Origin: Alphaproteobacteria bacterium
GTDB taxonomy: Bacteria; Pseudomonadota; Alphaproteobacteria; Rs-D84
NCBI GenBank assembly: GCA_017936185.1
Contig: JAGBGA010000064.1
Location: 1-9,338, forward strand
DNA length: 9,338 bases
Reading direction: 5' to 3'
Position 1 is the first letter of the stretch; the number at the start of each line of letters is the position of its first letter. Positions 1 to 5,730 of this stretch are shown here, one piece after another. Position numbers and translations under genes: made by a program. The notes under the pieces were generated by a model that was given only the letters and a program-made list of their open reading frames with translations, did not search any database and had not been told where the DNA came from.

Positions 1-18
1 CGTGTGCTCTTCCGATCT
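1..18 (+). other. Illumina adapter remnant (not genomic)
   Basis: Bases 1-18 (CGTGTGCTCTTCCGATCT) are identical to the 3' end of the standard Illumina TruSeq read-2 adapter. They abut sequence that translates cleanly as TlyA from base 19 upward. This is an untrimmed library adapter, so position 19 is the true start of genomic sequence. The adapter happens to keep the tlyA frame open, so an automatic translation would append false residues to the protein. Confidence 0.95.
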
Positions 19-574
19 CATTAAATTTCGCCGCCACTTCGCGGGGGACTTCAAATTGCGGTTTAATCAGCGCGACCACATACCGCGCGCCCCATTGCCG
101 CAAAACATCAACAATATTGGTCAATGAAATAAAAGAAACATCAATCACAATCAAATCGACAACACACTGTGGGGGCAGGGTGCGAATATCTGTATTTTCC
201 ATCGACACCACACGCACATCATTGCGCAATTCCTTGGCCAATTGGTCCGTACCAACATCAACTGCGTACACGCGCGCCGCGCCACGCGACAACAAAACAT
301 CTGTAAAACCACCTGTGCTGGCCCCAACATCAAGACACGTCATTCCCGACGGATTAATCTTGAAAAAATCCAATGCATGCGCCAACTTTAAACTGCCACG
401 CCCAACGGAATAGGGCAACACACCACCAACAAGCACATCTTTATCATCAACAGATTGACTGGCTTTTTTTGCAACCGCACCATTTACAGTCACCAACCCC
501 GCCGCAATTGCCGCCGCGGCACGCGCACGCGTCGGATACACATTTCTTTGAACAAGGGCCAAATCTAATCTCAT
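19..574 (-). CDS. tlyA: TlyA family rRNA (cytidine-2'-O)-methyltransferase, 3' end missing
   Basis: The frame begins at ATG 574-572 and stays open to the contig end, giving 185 residues; the family is usually about 240-270, so roughly 60 C-terminal residues are missing. Residues 1-60 form an S4-type RNA-binding domain (MRLDLALVQR at the N-terminus, then GLVTVNG). A Rossmann SAM-methyltransferase domain follows. It shows the SAM-binding motif LDVGASTGGFTD at about 81-92, then DVSFISL at about 145-151 and LIKPQFE at about 169-175, all hallmarks of TlyA/FtsJ-like enzymes. Characterised members 2'-O-methylate cytidines in 16S and 23S rRNA; some relatives were historically called haemolysins. No strong Shine-Dalgarno precedes the ATG, but the start matches the family N-terminus. 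It is divergent from the small gene at 673. Family assignment is firm; the exact rRNA target is not shown here. Confidence 0.95.
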
Positions 575-672
575 ACAACAATAATATACATATACATAAA
601 AAAATCAACTTGCATATGTATAAAATATATATCATAGTGGCAAGACACACACTAAAAAAAGGAGTATAAAAT
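575..672. promoter_or_regulatory. Divergent intergenic promoter region (tlyA / 82-aa gene)
   Basis: This AT-rich gap separates divergent starts. On the + strand there is TTGCAT at 610-615 with several TA-rich -10 candidates (TATAAA 619-624, TATCAT 630-635, CATAGT 633-638). None has both good match and good spacing, so the exact promoter is uncertain. The + gene has a clear ribosome binding site (AAGGAG-like, 659-664) 8 bases before ATG 673. The tlyA side has only AT-rich sequence and no clear ribosome binding site. Confidence 0.35.
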
Positions 673-921
673 ATGGCTGTAAATGAACAAAGCCCAGATT
701 ATTGCAATGGTTGTAACAAACGGTGTGAATATGGCTCTAAATATTACGGTTGCGGCGTTGGATACGTACCAACATTAAACAAAGAAAAAGTTGTAGAATA
801 CACAAACGCATTTGGCAAAACAATATACGTCGGCCACATCGGTGACGCAACAGAAGCGGTCCAACTTGCCAAACATTTGGCTGCAATATGTCCTAAACAC
901 ATTAACAACAAAATGCGCTAA
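673..921 (+). CDS. Small Cys-rich hypothetical protein (82 aa)
   Basis: I do not recognise this 82-residue protein. The start is supported by GGAG at 661-664, eight bases upstream of ATG, and the stop at 919-921 is followed closely by an intrinsic terminator, so it looks like a real single-gene unit. The N-terminal third carries Cys11, 14, 18 and 27 (spacing CX2CX3CX8C), which could form a small zinc-binding or disulfide-linked knot. A fifth Cys is at 73. The C-terminal half (about 47-73, GKTIYVGHIGDATEAVQLAKHLAAIC) looks like a beta strand followed by an amphipathic helix. There is no signal peptide or membrane segment, so it is probably cytoplasmic. Codon use follows the A/C-rich bias of other + strand genes here. 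Function is unknown. Confidence 0.75.
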   Translation: MAVNEQSPDYCNGCNKRCEYGSKYYGCGVGYVPTLNKEKVVEYTNAFGKTIYVGHIGDATEAVQLAKHLAAICPKHINNKMR

Positions 922-934
922 ACCGCATCAAAAA

Positions 935-960
935 CCGCCAATGTTGGCGGTATATTTTTT
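935..960 (+). terminator. Intrinsic terminator of the 82-aa gene
   Basis: The hairpin CCGCCA (935-940), loop ATGT, TGGCGG (945-950) is followed by TATATTTTTT (951-960). It begins 13 bases after the stop codon of the small Cys-rich gene. Confidence 0.85.
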
Positions 961-1230
961 ATGTACATTCATACAAATAACACAAAAACCTAAACCTTTT
1001 TATCAAACATATACACACATCTGCCCTTTTTTTACAAAAAACACATAAAAAACAGCAAAAAGCCACAAAAAACCGCAGAAATCCGCCATTTTTTGCATTT
1101 TTTTGACCAAAGCAGGGCACCAAACACCATTTTTCAGCAAACCCGACAAAAAAACACCGCAAATACCCACACCAGCCCACAACACCACAACCATTTTAAA
1201 TAACCAACAACACATCAACACCAATACATC

Positions 1231-1440
1231 AACACCCAACAAACTTTAAATTACACCATGCACAGCACAAACAAACATCAACACATTACAAGCACAAACA
1301 AAAAACATATTAAACAAATTCGACTTATATTATGCACAACACCCAACAAACTTTAAATTACACCATGCACAGCACAAATAAACATCAACACGTTACAAGC
1401 ACAAACAAAAACACATTAAAACCTTGACTTATATTATGTA
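1231..1440. repeat. Tandem direct repeat, two copies of about 107 bases
   Basis: Copy 1 runs 1231-1337 and copy 2 runs 1338 to about 1440. Both start AACACCCAACAAACTTTAAA and continue with TTACACCATGCACAGCACAA. Both end with GACTTATATTATG (1322-1334 and 1426-1438). The copies differ by a few substitutions (for example CATTACAAG versus CGTTACAAG) and a net 3-base deletion in copy 2. No reading frame is conserved, so this is a non-coding duplication. Copy 2 runs directly into the inverted repeat. Confidence 0.9.
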
Positions 1441-1489
1441 TAGTTTCAATGGGCGCCAGCACGTTAAACTATACATAATATACATTATG
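1430..1489. repeat. Long perfect inverted repeat (17-bp arms) with overlapping second dyad
   Basis: The left arm 1430-1446 (TATATTATGTATAGTTT) is the exact reverse complement of the right arm 1466-1482. The 19-base spacer contains the palindrome GGCGCC (1452-1457). A second dyad, CATAAT (1474-1479) and ATTATG (1484-1489), overlaps the right arm. The arms contain -10-like hexamers in both orientations. Possible roles are an operator for a dimeric regulator, a structured RNA, or a terminal remnant of a small mobile element. The spacer is too large and the T tract is missing for an ordinary intrinsic terminator. Confidence 0.85.
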
Positions 1490-1554
1490 CGCCTTTTTCC
1501 ATCAACATAAAAAGCACTACACTCCGCCAAGATTTCACACCTTTACAAGCACAT

Positions 1555-1578
1555 AAAAAAGGACGGCATTAACCGTCC
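1555..1578 (-). terminator. Intrinsic terminator of aroK-mscL
   Basis: Read on the - strand, GGACGG (1578-1573), loop TTAATG, CCGTCC (1566-1561) is followed by TTTTTT (1560-1555). It begins about 30 bases after the mscL stop codon. Confidence 0.85.
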
Positions 1579-1609
1579 AAAAATTAAAATAATTTATCAC
1601 AAACAAAAA

Positions 1610-2194
1610 TTAACGCTTTGTTATTTTTTTAATTTTTGTTGCAGATTCCGAAACCACAGTCGACGCAACTTTTGTTGCAACTTTCTGTAACCCTTTTAAA
1701 CTTTTCTTTAAATCACTTTCCACAACCGACCCCGTTTCAACCGGTTCAACATCCGAACAACAAAACGGACACTTTGTCGCCGCATTATTGATGGTCGACT
1801 TGCAATATGGGCACGCATGCGTATTTGCCGGTTTTTTATCACGCATCTTATTCATTGTGCGCACAAACAAGAATATTGCAAACATCGTTATAAAGAAACT
1901 GACCACAGAATTCAAAAACAAGCCTAAATTCAGCGTAGTCGCACCGGCGGCTTGGGCCGCAGCAATCGTTTCGTACTTCGCGCCTGCTTCACCACCACCA
2001 AGTACAAAGAACCACTGTGAAAAATCAACACCGCCAATCAACAACCCAATCGGTGGCATAATAACATCTTTTACCAACGAATTCACAACCCCGGTCATAA
2101 CACTACCAACAATGATACCAACCGCCATATCGATTGCATTACCACGTTGAACAAAAGTACTAAATTCTTTTAACAAGTTGCTTTTTTTAGCCAT
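1610..2194 (-). CDS. mscL: Large-conductance mechanosensitive channel MscL with C-terminal zinc ribbon
   Basis: MscL is an inner-membrane homopentameric channel that opens under membrane tension and releases solutes on hypo-osmotic shock. The 194-residue product begins with the amphipathic N-helix and TM1 (LLKEFSTFVQRGNAIDMAVG, then IIVGSVMTGVVNSLVKDVIMPPIG, about 7-50). A periplasmic loop includes GGVDFSQWFF (about 54-63), and TM2 lies at about 90-112. Typical MscL is about 130-150 residues. Here the C-terminus adds a zinc-ribbon-like segment, Cys128, 131, 142 and 145 (CPYC and CPFC), plus a roughly 45-residue Lys/Ser/Thr-rich tail (150-194). The start has a strong AAGGAG sited inside the last codons of aroK, 3 bases upstream, so translation is probably coupled. 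A terminator follows the stop. Confidence 0.97.
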   Translation of the reverse strand: MAKKSNLLKEFSTFVQRGNAIDMAVGIIVGSVMTGVVNSLVKDVIMPPIGLLIGGVDFSQWFFVLGGGEAGAKYETIAAAQAAGATTLNLGLFLNSVVSFFITMFAIFLFVRTMNKMRDKKPANTHACPYCKSTINNAATKCPFCCSDVEPVETGSVVESDLKKSLKGLQKVATKVASTVVSESATKIKKITKR

Positions 2195-2197
2195 ATT

Positions 2198-2758
2198 TTA
2201 CTCCTTTTCTTGTTTATTAGAATAATCTTCAATTCCACGCAAAACCGCCCCCAACGTTTTACGCAAACTTTCATCATGCGTTTCGACAGTAATATCTGCC
2301 AACGCATAAATTTTATAGCGCTCGTCCATCAGTTGCCTAAGTATTTTTCGGCTGTCCGTATTCAACAATTGCGGTCGCGTATCACGCGCCCCCGTACGCT
2401 TTACAAGCAAATCCAAATCCGCCCGCAACCAAACAGATAACGCACGTTCAAGCACCATTTCGCGAACCGCCGGGGTTATAAAAGCCCCCTCGCCCGTTGA
2501 AATAACTTTTAGCGCCGGCGGTGTATCAAGCAAACGTTCTATGACACGTTGTTCTACACGCCGAAATTCGTCTTCGCCATACAAGGAAAATATATCAACA
2601 ACACTACACCCCGCCGCCGCTTCAATTTCTTTATCAGAATCAACAAAAGGAATCCCCAAGCGACGCGCCAACGCACGACCGACACTGGTTTTCCCTGCCC
2701 CCATTAAACCGACCATAACAACCGGCCGGTCAATAAATTCTTCTTTTGCATTTTTCAT
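2198..2758 (-). CDS. aroK: Shikimate kinase
   Basis: Shikimate kinase phosphorylates the shikimate 3-hydroxyl with ATP in the chorismate pathway. From ATG 2758 the protein is 186 residues, normal for AroK. An in-frame TTG at 2827 would add a 23-residue hydrophobic extension absent from the family, so I reject it. Features: Walker A GLMGAGKT (17-24); shikimate-binding DSD (40-42) and Arg66 or 67 in FRRVEQ; lid region RDTRPQLL (125-132). The usual Gly-Gly-Gly substrate-binding triplet reads GEG (89-91), and the lid has an extra Gln (RPQLL instead of RPLL). The ribosome binding site is weak. The next gene, mscL, starts 3 bases after the stop, forming an operon. aroB, often beside aroK in alphaproteobacteria, is not here. 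Confidence 0.93.
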   Translation of the reverse strand: MKNAKEEFIDRPVVMVGLMGAGKTSVGRALARRLGIPFVDSDKEIEAAAGCSVVDIFSLYGEDEFRRVEQRVIERLLDTPPALKVISTGEGAFITPAVREMVLERALSVWLRADLDLLVKRTGARDTRPQLLNTDSRKILRQLMDERYKIYALADITVETHDESLRKTLGAVLRGIEDYSNKQEKE

Positions 2759-2916
2759 AACGACATTTATCTTATCAAAAAATACAATACAAACAACAAA
2801 AAAGATTTTTTTCGCCACACCAAACAAACTGTTTTTATATTTTATCCACGATATTTTTATGCTATAATGTCAATATAAACCTAAAAACAAAATTACAAAT
2901 AAGAGAGAGCAAAAAA
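2759..2916. promoter_or_regulatory. Divergent promoter region, aroK / outer-membrane gene
   Basis: On the + strand an extended -10 is clear: TGC then TATAAT at 2860-2868, with no good -35. This places transcription start near 2875, about 40 bases before ATG 2917. A GAGAG-type ribosome binding site lies at 2902-2909. On the - strand a perfect TTGACA (2873-2868) overlaps that -10, but the sequence 17 bases on is not a good -10, so the aroK promoter is less certain. If both are real, the divergent promoters overlap and could compete. Confidence 0.65.
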
Positions 2917-4002
2917 ATGAAACACATCCACACATCCATCTTGGCTGCCGCGACCACCGTCGCCCTTCCCGCGGTTGCAAACGCATCCGCCGCATCACAC
3001 ACGTACGCAAACGCGTTATCCGGCCACAACATCGCCATATTACAACACACAATAACACAAACCGCATTCCAATCATTCGAAGGCGCCAGTGAAACAAAAT
3101 TATTTTCCGCGCCAACACAAAAAGAACCACAAGCACCAAACGCCGACCCCAACCTTTATGGCAAAATGCCAATGTACGGTGAATACAACGACGACGGCAA
3201 CGCCGGACGCAATGGTGGCGACATAATAAACCAAGACGCCATGATAAACAGCATATGGTTCAATTGGCAACACGTCAACGACAATATACACATTGACAAT
3301 TCTTCGGATGCCGACGCCAACTTTAACACATTTATGATGGGACTTGCCGGCGGCACCGCAAAAATGGGCAACGGAATATCCGAATGGGGAATATACACCG
3401 GATACGTCGATACCAAGCAAACAAACTTCGCACTTGAAACCAAGGGCCAAGGTGGCTATTTCGGCGTATACAACGGCTTTGACATGGGGAATTTCAGTCT
3501 GTCTTCAACCATAAACGGTGGCGTAATTGATAACAGCAGTGACACAATATTTGGCACCGACGAATTCACAAACTTTTGGGTTGGCGCCGCTGTCAATGCC
3601 GCGTATAATATTGCACTTGACCGCACATTCACGCTTCAGCCATCTTTACACATGGGATACACATGGATAAAGTCTGAAAATTACACATCTGTATCCGGCG
3701 ACATTTTACAAAACGACGCATTCAACATGTTTGAATTAACGCCCGAAATTCGCGCAATCAAGCACATTGGCAACGGGTGGTACGGAACCATGGGCGTAAA
3801 ATATGTTATGATATTCGAAAACGGTGGCGACCTTAGTGTTAACAACATTGGCGCGCACGAACTTGAAATTGGCGACTTTTTCGAATACAGCATATCAGTT
3901 GAGCGGTCTGTTTATAACCTTCACTTGTCCGCATCAATCGGCCGCCACGATGGCGACCATGACGGTTGGACCGGTGGCATAAACATAAAGTACATCTTTT
4001 AA
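2917..4002 (+). CDS. Outer-membrane beta-barrel protein (autotransporter-barrel-like)
   Basis: The 361-residue protein starts with a Sec signal peptide: MKHIHTS, a hydrophobic Ala/Val run, then ANASA, with cleavage likely after about residue 23-25. Residues 26-105 are polar and Asn/Ala-rich with no recognised domain. From about 110 to 361 the pattern is alternating aromatic/hydrophobic and polar beta strands with Gly and Asn turns, such as WGIYTGYVDT, GGYFGVYNGF and LHMGYTWIKSE. The chain ends IKYIF, with the terminal Phe favoured for Bam-dependent insertion. This resembles the C-terminal translocator barrel of autotransporters or a small porin-like protein. The passenger, if any, is very short, so a stand-alone barrel is as likely. 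It has an extended -10 promoter upstream and a strong terminator downstream. Ligand and role are unknown. Confidence 0.8.
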   Translation: MKHIHTSILAAATTVALPAVANASAASHTYANALSGHNIAILQHTITQTAFQSFEGASETKLFSAPTQKEPQAPNADPNLYGKMPMYGEYNDDGNAGRNGGDIINQDAMINSIWFNWQHVNDNIHIDNSSDADANFNTFMMGLAGGTAKMGNGISEWGIYTGYVDTKQTNFALETKGQGGYFGVYNGFDMGNFSLSSTINGGVIDNSSDTIFGTDEFTNFWVGAAVNAAYNIALDRTFTLQPSLHMGYTWIKSENYTSVSGDILQNDAFNMFELTPEIRAIKHIGNGWYGTMGVKYVMIFENGGDLSVNNIGAHELEIGDFFEYSISVERSVYNLHLSASIGRHDGDHDGWTGGINIKYIF

Positions 4003-4028
4003 AAAAACGCCCGCATGGGCGTTTTTTT
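4001..4028. terminator. Intrinsic terminator of the barrel gene
   Basis: The stem AAAAAAACGCCC (4001-4012), loop GCAT, GGGCGTTTTTTT (4017-4028) starts within the TAA stop. The A tract upstream would let it work on the opposite strand too, but no - strand gene enters from the right here. Confidence 0.9.
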
Positions 4029-4029
4029 A

Positions 4030-4057
4030 TAGACAAGACCACCAAACATGCTATGCT
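4030..4057 (+). promoter_or_regulatory. Likely promoter of the 213-aa gene
   Basis: TAGACA at 4030-4035 (5 of 6 to TTGACA) is followed after 16 bases by TATGCT at 4052-4057, preceded by an extended -10 TG (4049-4050). The TGC-TATxxT arrangement matches that upstream of the barrel gene at 2860-2868. Predicted start is near 4064, giving a short leader. Confidence 0.5.
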
Positions 4058-4083
4058 GATACAAAGCAAAGGATTTGTACAAA

Positions 4084-4725
4084 ATGCCAAGTTACAAAAT
4101 ATCTGAACAAAACTTTCAGGAAATTCAAAAAAGCATTGATGGACTGTTGTCCAGCAACCTGACCCCACAACAAAAAAATGCACTTATGCTGATTGCCGGC
4201 ACGCTTAATCGCGCCACACCAATTGAAACCGACGCCGACAAAGAAATACTGACCGACCAAAGGGCACAACAAATTTTGGGTCCCAACATCAATGGCACAA
4301 TATACTTTAATTACGACACCGGCAAATGGAATCGCAACGAATACATGGGCCACCCAATAAAACACGAAAGCGACAACACAAAATACGCCCAAGAATTCAA
4401 ACAACGCCTGGAATCCACACCACAATTCCAAGACATCGATATTATCGCATACATAATTATGCCAATTTACAACACACATTTTATGGATTACGACATGACA
4501 ACGACCAACCCAACATACGATTCAAAAGGCGACTTTATCGTTGGAAACATTATATGTCGTGATAAAAAAGACGGAAACATTTTACCAATAAATCCAAAAT
4601 GGACATGCCATGGTCGTTGTGGCAAGCCCGAAAACGTCGCCAAAGAAGTTGCGCGTTTTGCGATACACATGCATTGGCAAAAATACTTTGACGCCATGAT
4701 AAACGCCCATAAAAAACAACGTTAA
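4084..4725 (+). CDS. Hypothetical protein (213 aa)
   Basis: I do not recognise this protein. I start it at ATG 4084 because AAAGGA (4068-4073) lies 10 bases upstream. The TTG at 4075 in the same frame would be only one base from that site. The product is hydrophilic with no signal peptide or transmembrane segment. It has a helical N-terminus (1-45), a central part with strand-like pieces (GTIYFNYDTGKW at 71-82, DIIAYIIMPIYN at 119-130), and a C-terminal part with Cys158, Cys175 and Cys179 (WTCHGRCG). A final amphipathic helix, about 184-204, is rich in His and aromatic residues. It has its own promoter and terminator and shows the + strand A/C-rich codon bias. It may be a lineage-specific cytoplasmic protein. 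Confidence 0.82.
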   Translation: MPSYKISEQNFQEIQKSIDGLLSSNLTPQQKNALMLIAGTLNRATPIETDADKEILTDQRAQQILGPNINGTIYFNYDTGKWNRNEYMGHPIKHESDNTKYAQEFKQRLESTPQFQDIDIIAYIIMPIYNTHFMDYDMTTTNPTYDSKGDFIVGNIICRDKKDGNILPINPKWTCHGRCGKPENVAKEVARFAIHMHWQKYFDAMINAHKKQR

Positions 4726-4751
4726 AAAACCGCCCACCGGCGGTTTTTTTT
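4724..4751. terminator. Bidirectional intrinsic terminator between convergent genes
   Basis: AAAAAACCGCC (4724-4734), loop CACC, GGCGGTTTTTT (4739-4749), with T continuing to 4751. It begins one base inside the stop of the + gene and ends 2 bases before the stop of the - strand glycine-rich gene, so one hairpin can serve both. The same 28 bases occur exactly at 7028-7055. Confidence 0.92.
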
Positions 4752-4753
4752 CC

Positions 4754-5725
4754 TTACATTTTATAAATCCTTAGCAACGAAACATCCGACGTACCGGTCG
4801 ACCCCGAACCGCCATCGCCGCCATTAACATACCGAACAGACGAAGTACCAGTTAAAACACCCGCACCACCACCGCCGCCACCATACGACACCGCCACTTG
4901 TCCACCACATGAATAATACACATTTTTTCCACCAACACCACCATGTACAGTAACCAATTCCGAACATGACGCATTTGCACACGATGTAACATCCCCACCA
5001 TCACCACCACCAGACGCCGATGCATCACCACCAACACCAATAGCAATACCATCATTCAACAAAGGATACATTCTTGATATTTGACCACCCGCACCATTCG
5101 GCGCACCACCACCGCCACCACCACACGCGCGTGCCACTGCGCCATCGCCGGTCTGAAATCCCGCAACTTGACTGATATAAGACGTTACTGGCGCCGCCCC
5201 CGCAAGCCCCATTCCGCACCCCGTACTGGTGTTTATATTATCCACTCTCCTGTAATTATGCGATGGGCACGACACACCCGGGGCACCACTTGCGCGCCAT
5301 ACACGTTTTCCCACAACCAATATCGAATCTACACCCGACGCCCCGCCACCATGTCCCGCCGCGGAACCGGTTTTTACATCAACATTAATCTGCCCCGGAT
5401 TACCATCGCCACCGCGCAACGCATAAACCGTCGTCGGTTCTGACACAGAAAACAACGCGGATTCAGTATGTAAATTATCAATACTTAAAACATCCAAACA
5501 GTGCGCACTGTTTTGCCCCGCCCCGCCCCGCAATTCCGCACGATAACACCCCGGCTGTAACACAATTTCATTACAGGTATTAAAGTTCGTCACTTCAAAC
5601 ACCAATTCTTCAACACCAGTCAACACACACGCACCCGCCGGAACATCATTTACCGCCGTATAAACGTCACCCGCCGGCGTTTTAAAATAAAGCGTTTGCG
5701 CAAGTAATATAATCGGCACAAGCAT
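4754..5725 (-). CDS. Glycine-rich protein, downstream paralogue (323 aa)
   Basis: ATG 5725 lies 5 bases after the stop of the upstream paralogue, with its AGGA ribosome binding site inside that gene's last codons, so the two are translationally coupled. The N-terminus MLVPIILLAQ is hydrophobic but very short and lacks a basic n-region; a signal peptide ending LLA-Q is possible but not convincing. About 60-70 has YRAELRGG, followed by VYALRGGDGN, GGGASGVDS, long poly-Gly runs (GGGGGGAPNGAGG), and GGVGGKNVYYSCGG. It ends GGDGGSGSTGTSDVSLLRIYKM. The order of a YxxELxGG strand, a VYxxRGGDG strand and GGGASGVD resembles the glycine-rich domain of ALK/LTK receptors and its bacterial relatives (Pfam Gly_rich). 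That match is by eye. Several Cys suggest an exported, disulfide-containing protein. Role unknown. Confidence 0.85.
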   Translation of the reverse strand: MLVPIILLAQTLYFKTPAGDVYTAVNDVPAGACVLTGVEELVFEVTNFNTCNEIVLQPGCYRAELRGGAGQNSAHCLDVLSIDNLHTESALFSVSEPTTVYALRGGDGNPGQINVDVKTGSAAGHGGGASGVDSILVVGKRVWRASGAPGVSCPSHNYRRVDNINTSTGCGMGLAGAAPVTSYISQVAGFQTGDGAVARACGGGGGGAPNGAGGQISRMYPLLNDGIAIGVGGDASASGGGDGGDVTSCANASCSELVTVHGGVGGKNVYYSCGGQVAVSYGGGGGGAGVLTGTSSVRYVNGGDGGSGSTGTSDVSLLRIYKM

Positions 5726-5730
5726 TTTAA

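Larger units (their letters stand above)
961..1554. other. Gene-free, extremely C/A-skewed intergenic region
   Basis: I find no credible gene here. The + strand is very poor in G: by hand count, bases 1141-1260 contain 44 C and only 4 G. This skew removes stop codons from the - strand and creates spurious open frames (for example 959-1180 and 1003-1242). These have low-complexity Phe/Cys/Val-rich products, no ribosome binding site and no family resemblance. The region contains the tandem duplication at 1231-1440 and the inverted repeat at 1430-1489, listed separately. Confidence 0.7.

Noticed and set aside
117..669. Two 98-codon + strand frames (117-413, 373-669)
   Set aside because: They lie opposite tlyA, whose - strand translation shows the complete SAM motif and S4 domain.
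959..1242. Two long - strand open frames (959-1180, 1003-1242)
   Set aside because: They result from the lack of G on the + strand. The products are low-complexity Phe/Cys/Val-rich, without ribosome binding sites or family resemblance, and they lie in different frames of the same DNA.
1420..1490. Promoter from TTGACT (1425-1430)
   Set aside because: The -10-like TATAGT is only 8 bases downstream, and no gene follows on + before 2917.
2759..2827. N-terminal extension of aroK from TTG 2827
   Set aside because: The added 23 residues are hydrophobic and absent from the family; ATG 2758 gives the normal length, although its ribosome binding site is weak.
2862..3172. - strand frames opposite the signal peptide of the barrel gene
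   Set aside because: The + strand gene has a promoter, ribosome binding site, signal peptide and terminal Phe; the opposite frames are shadows.
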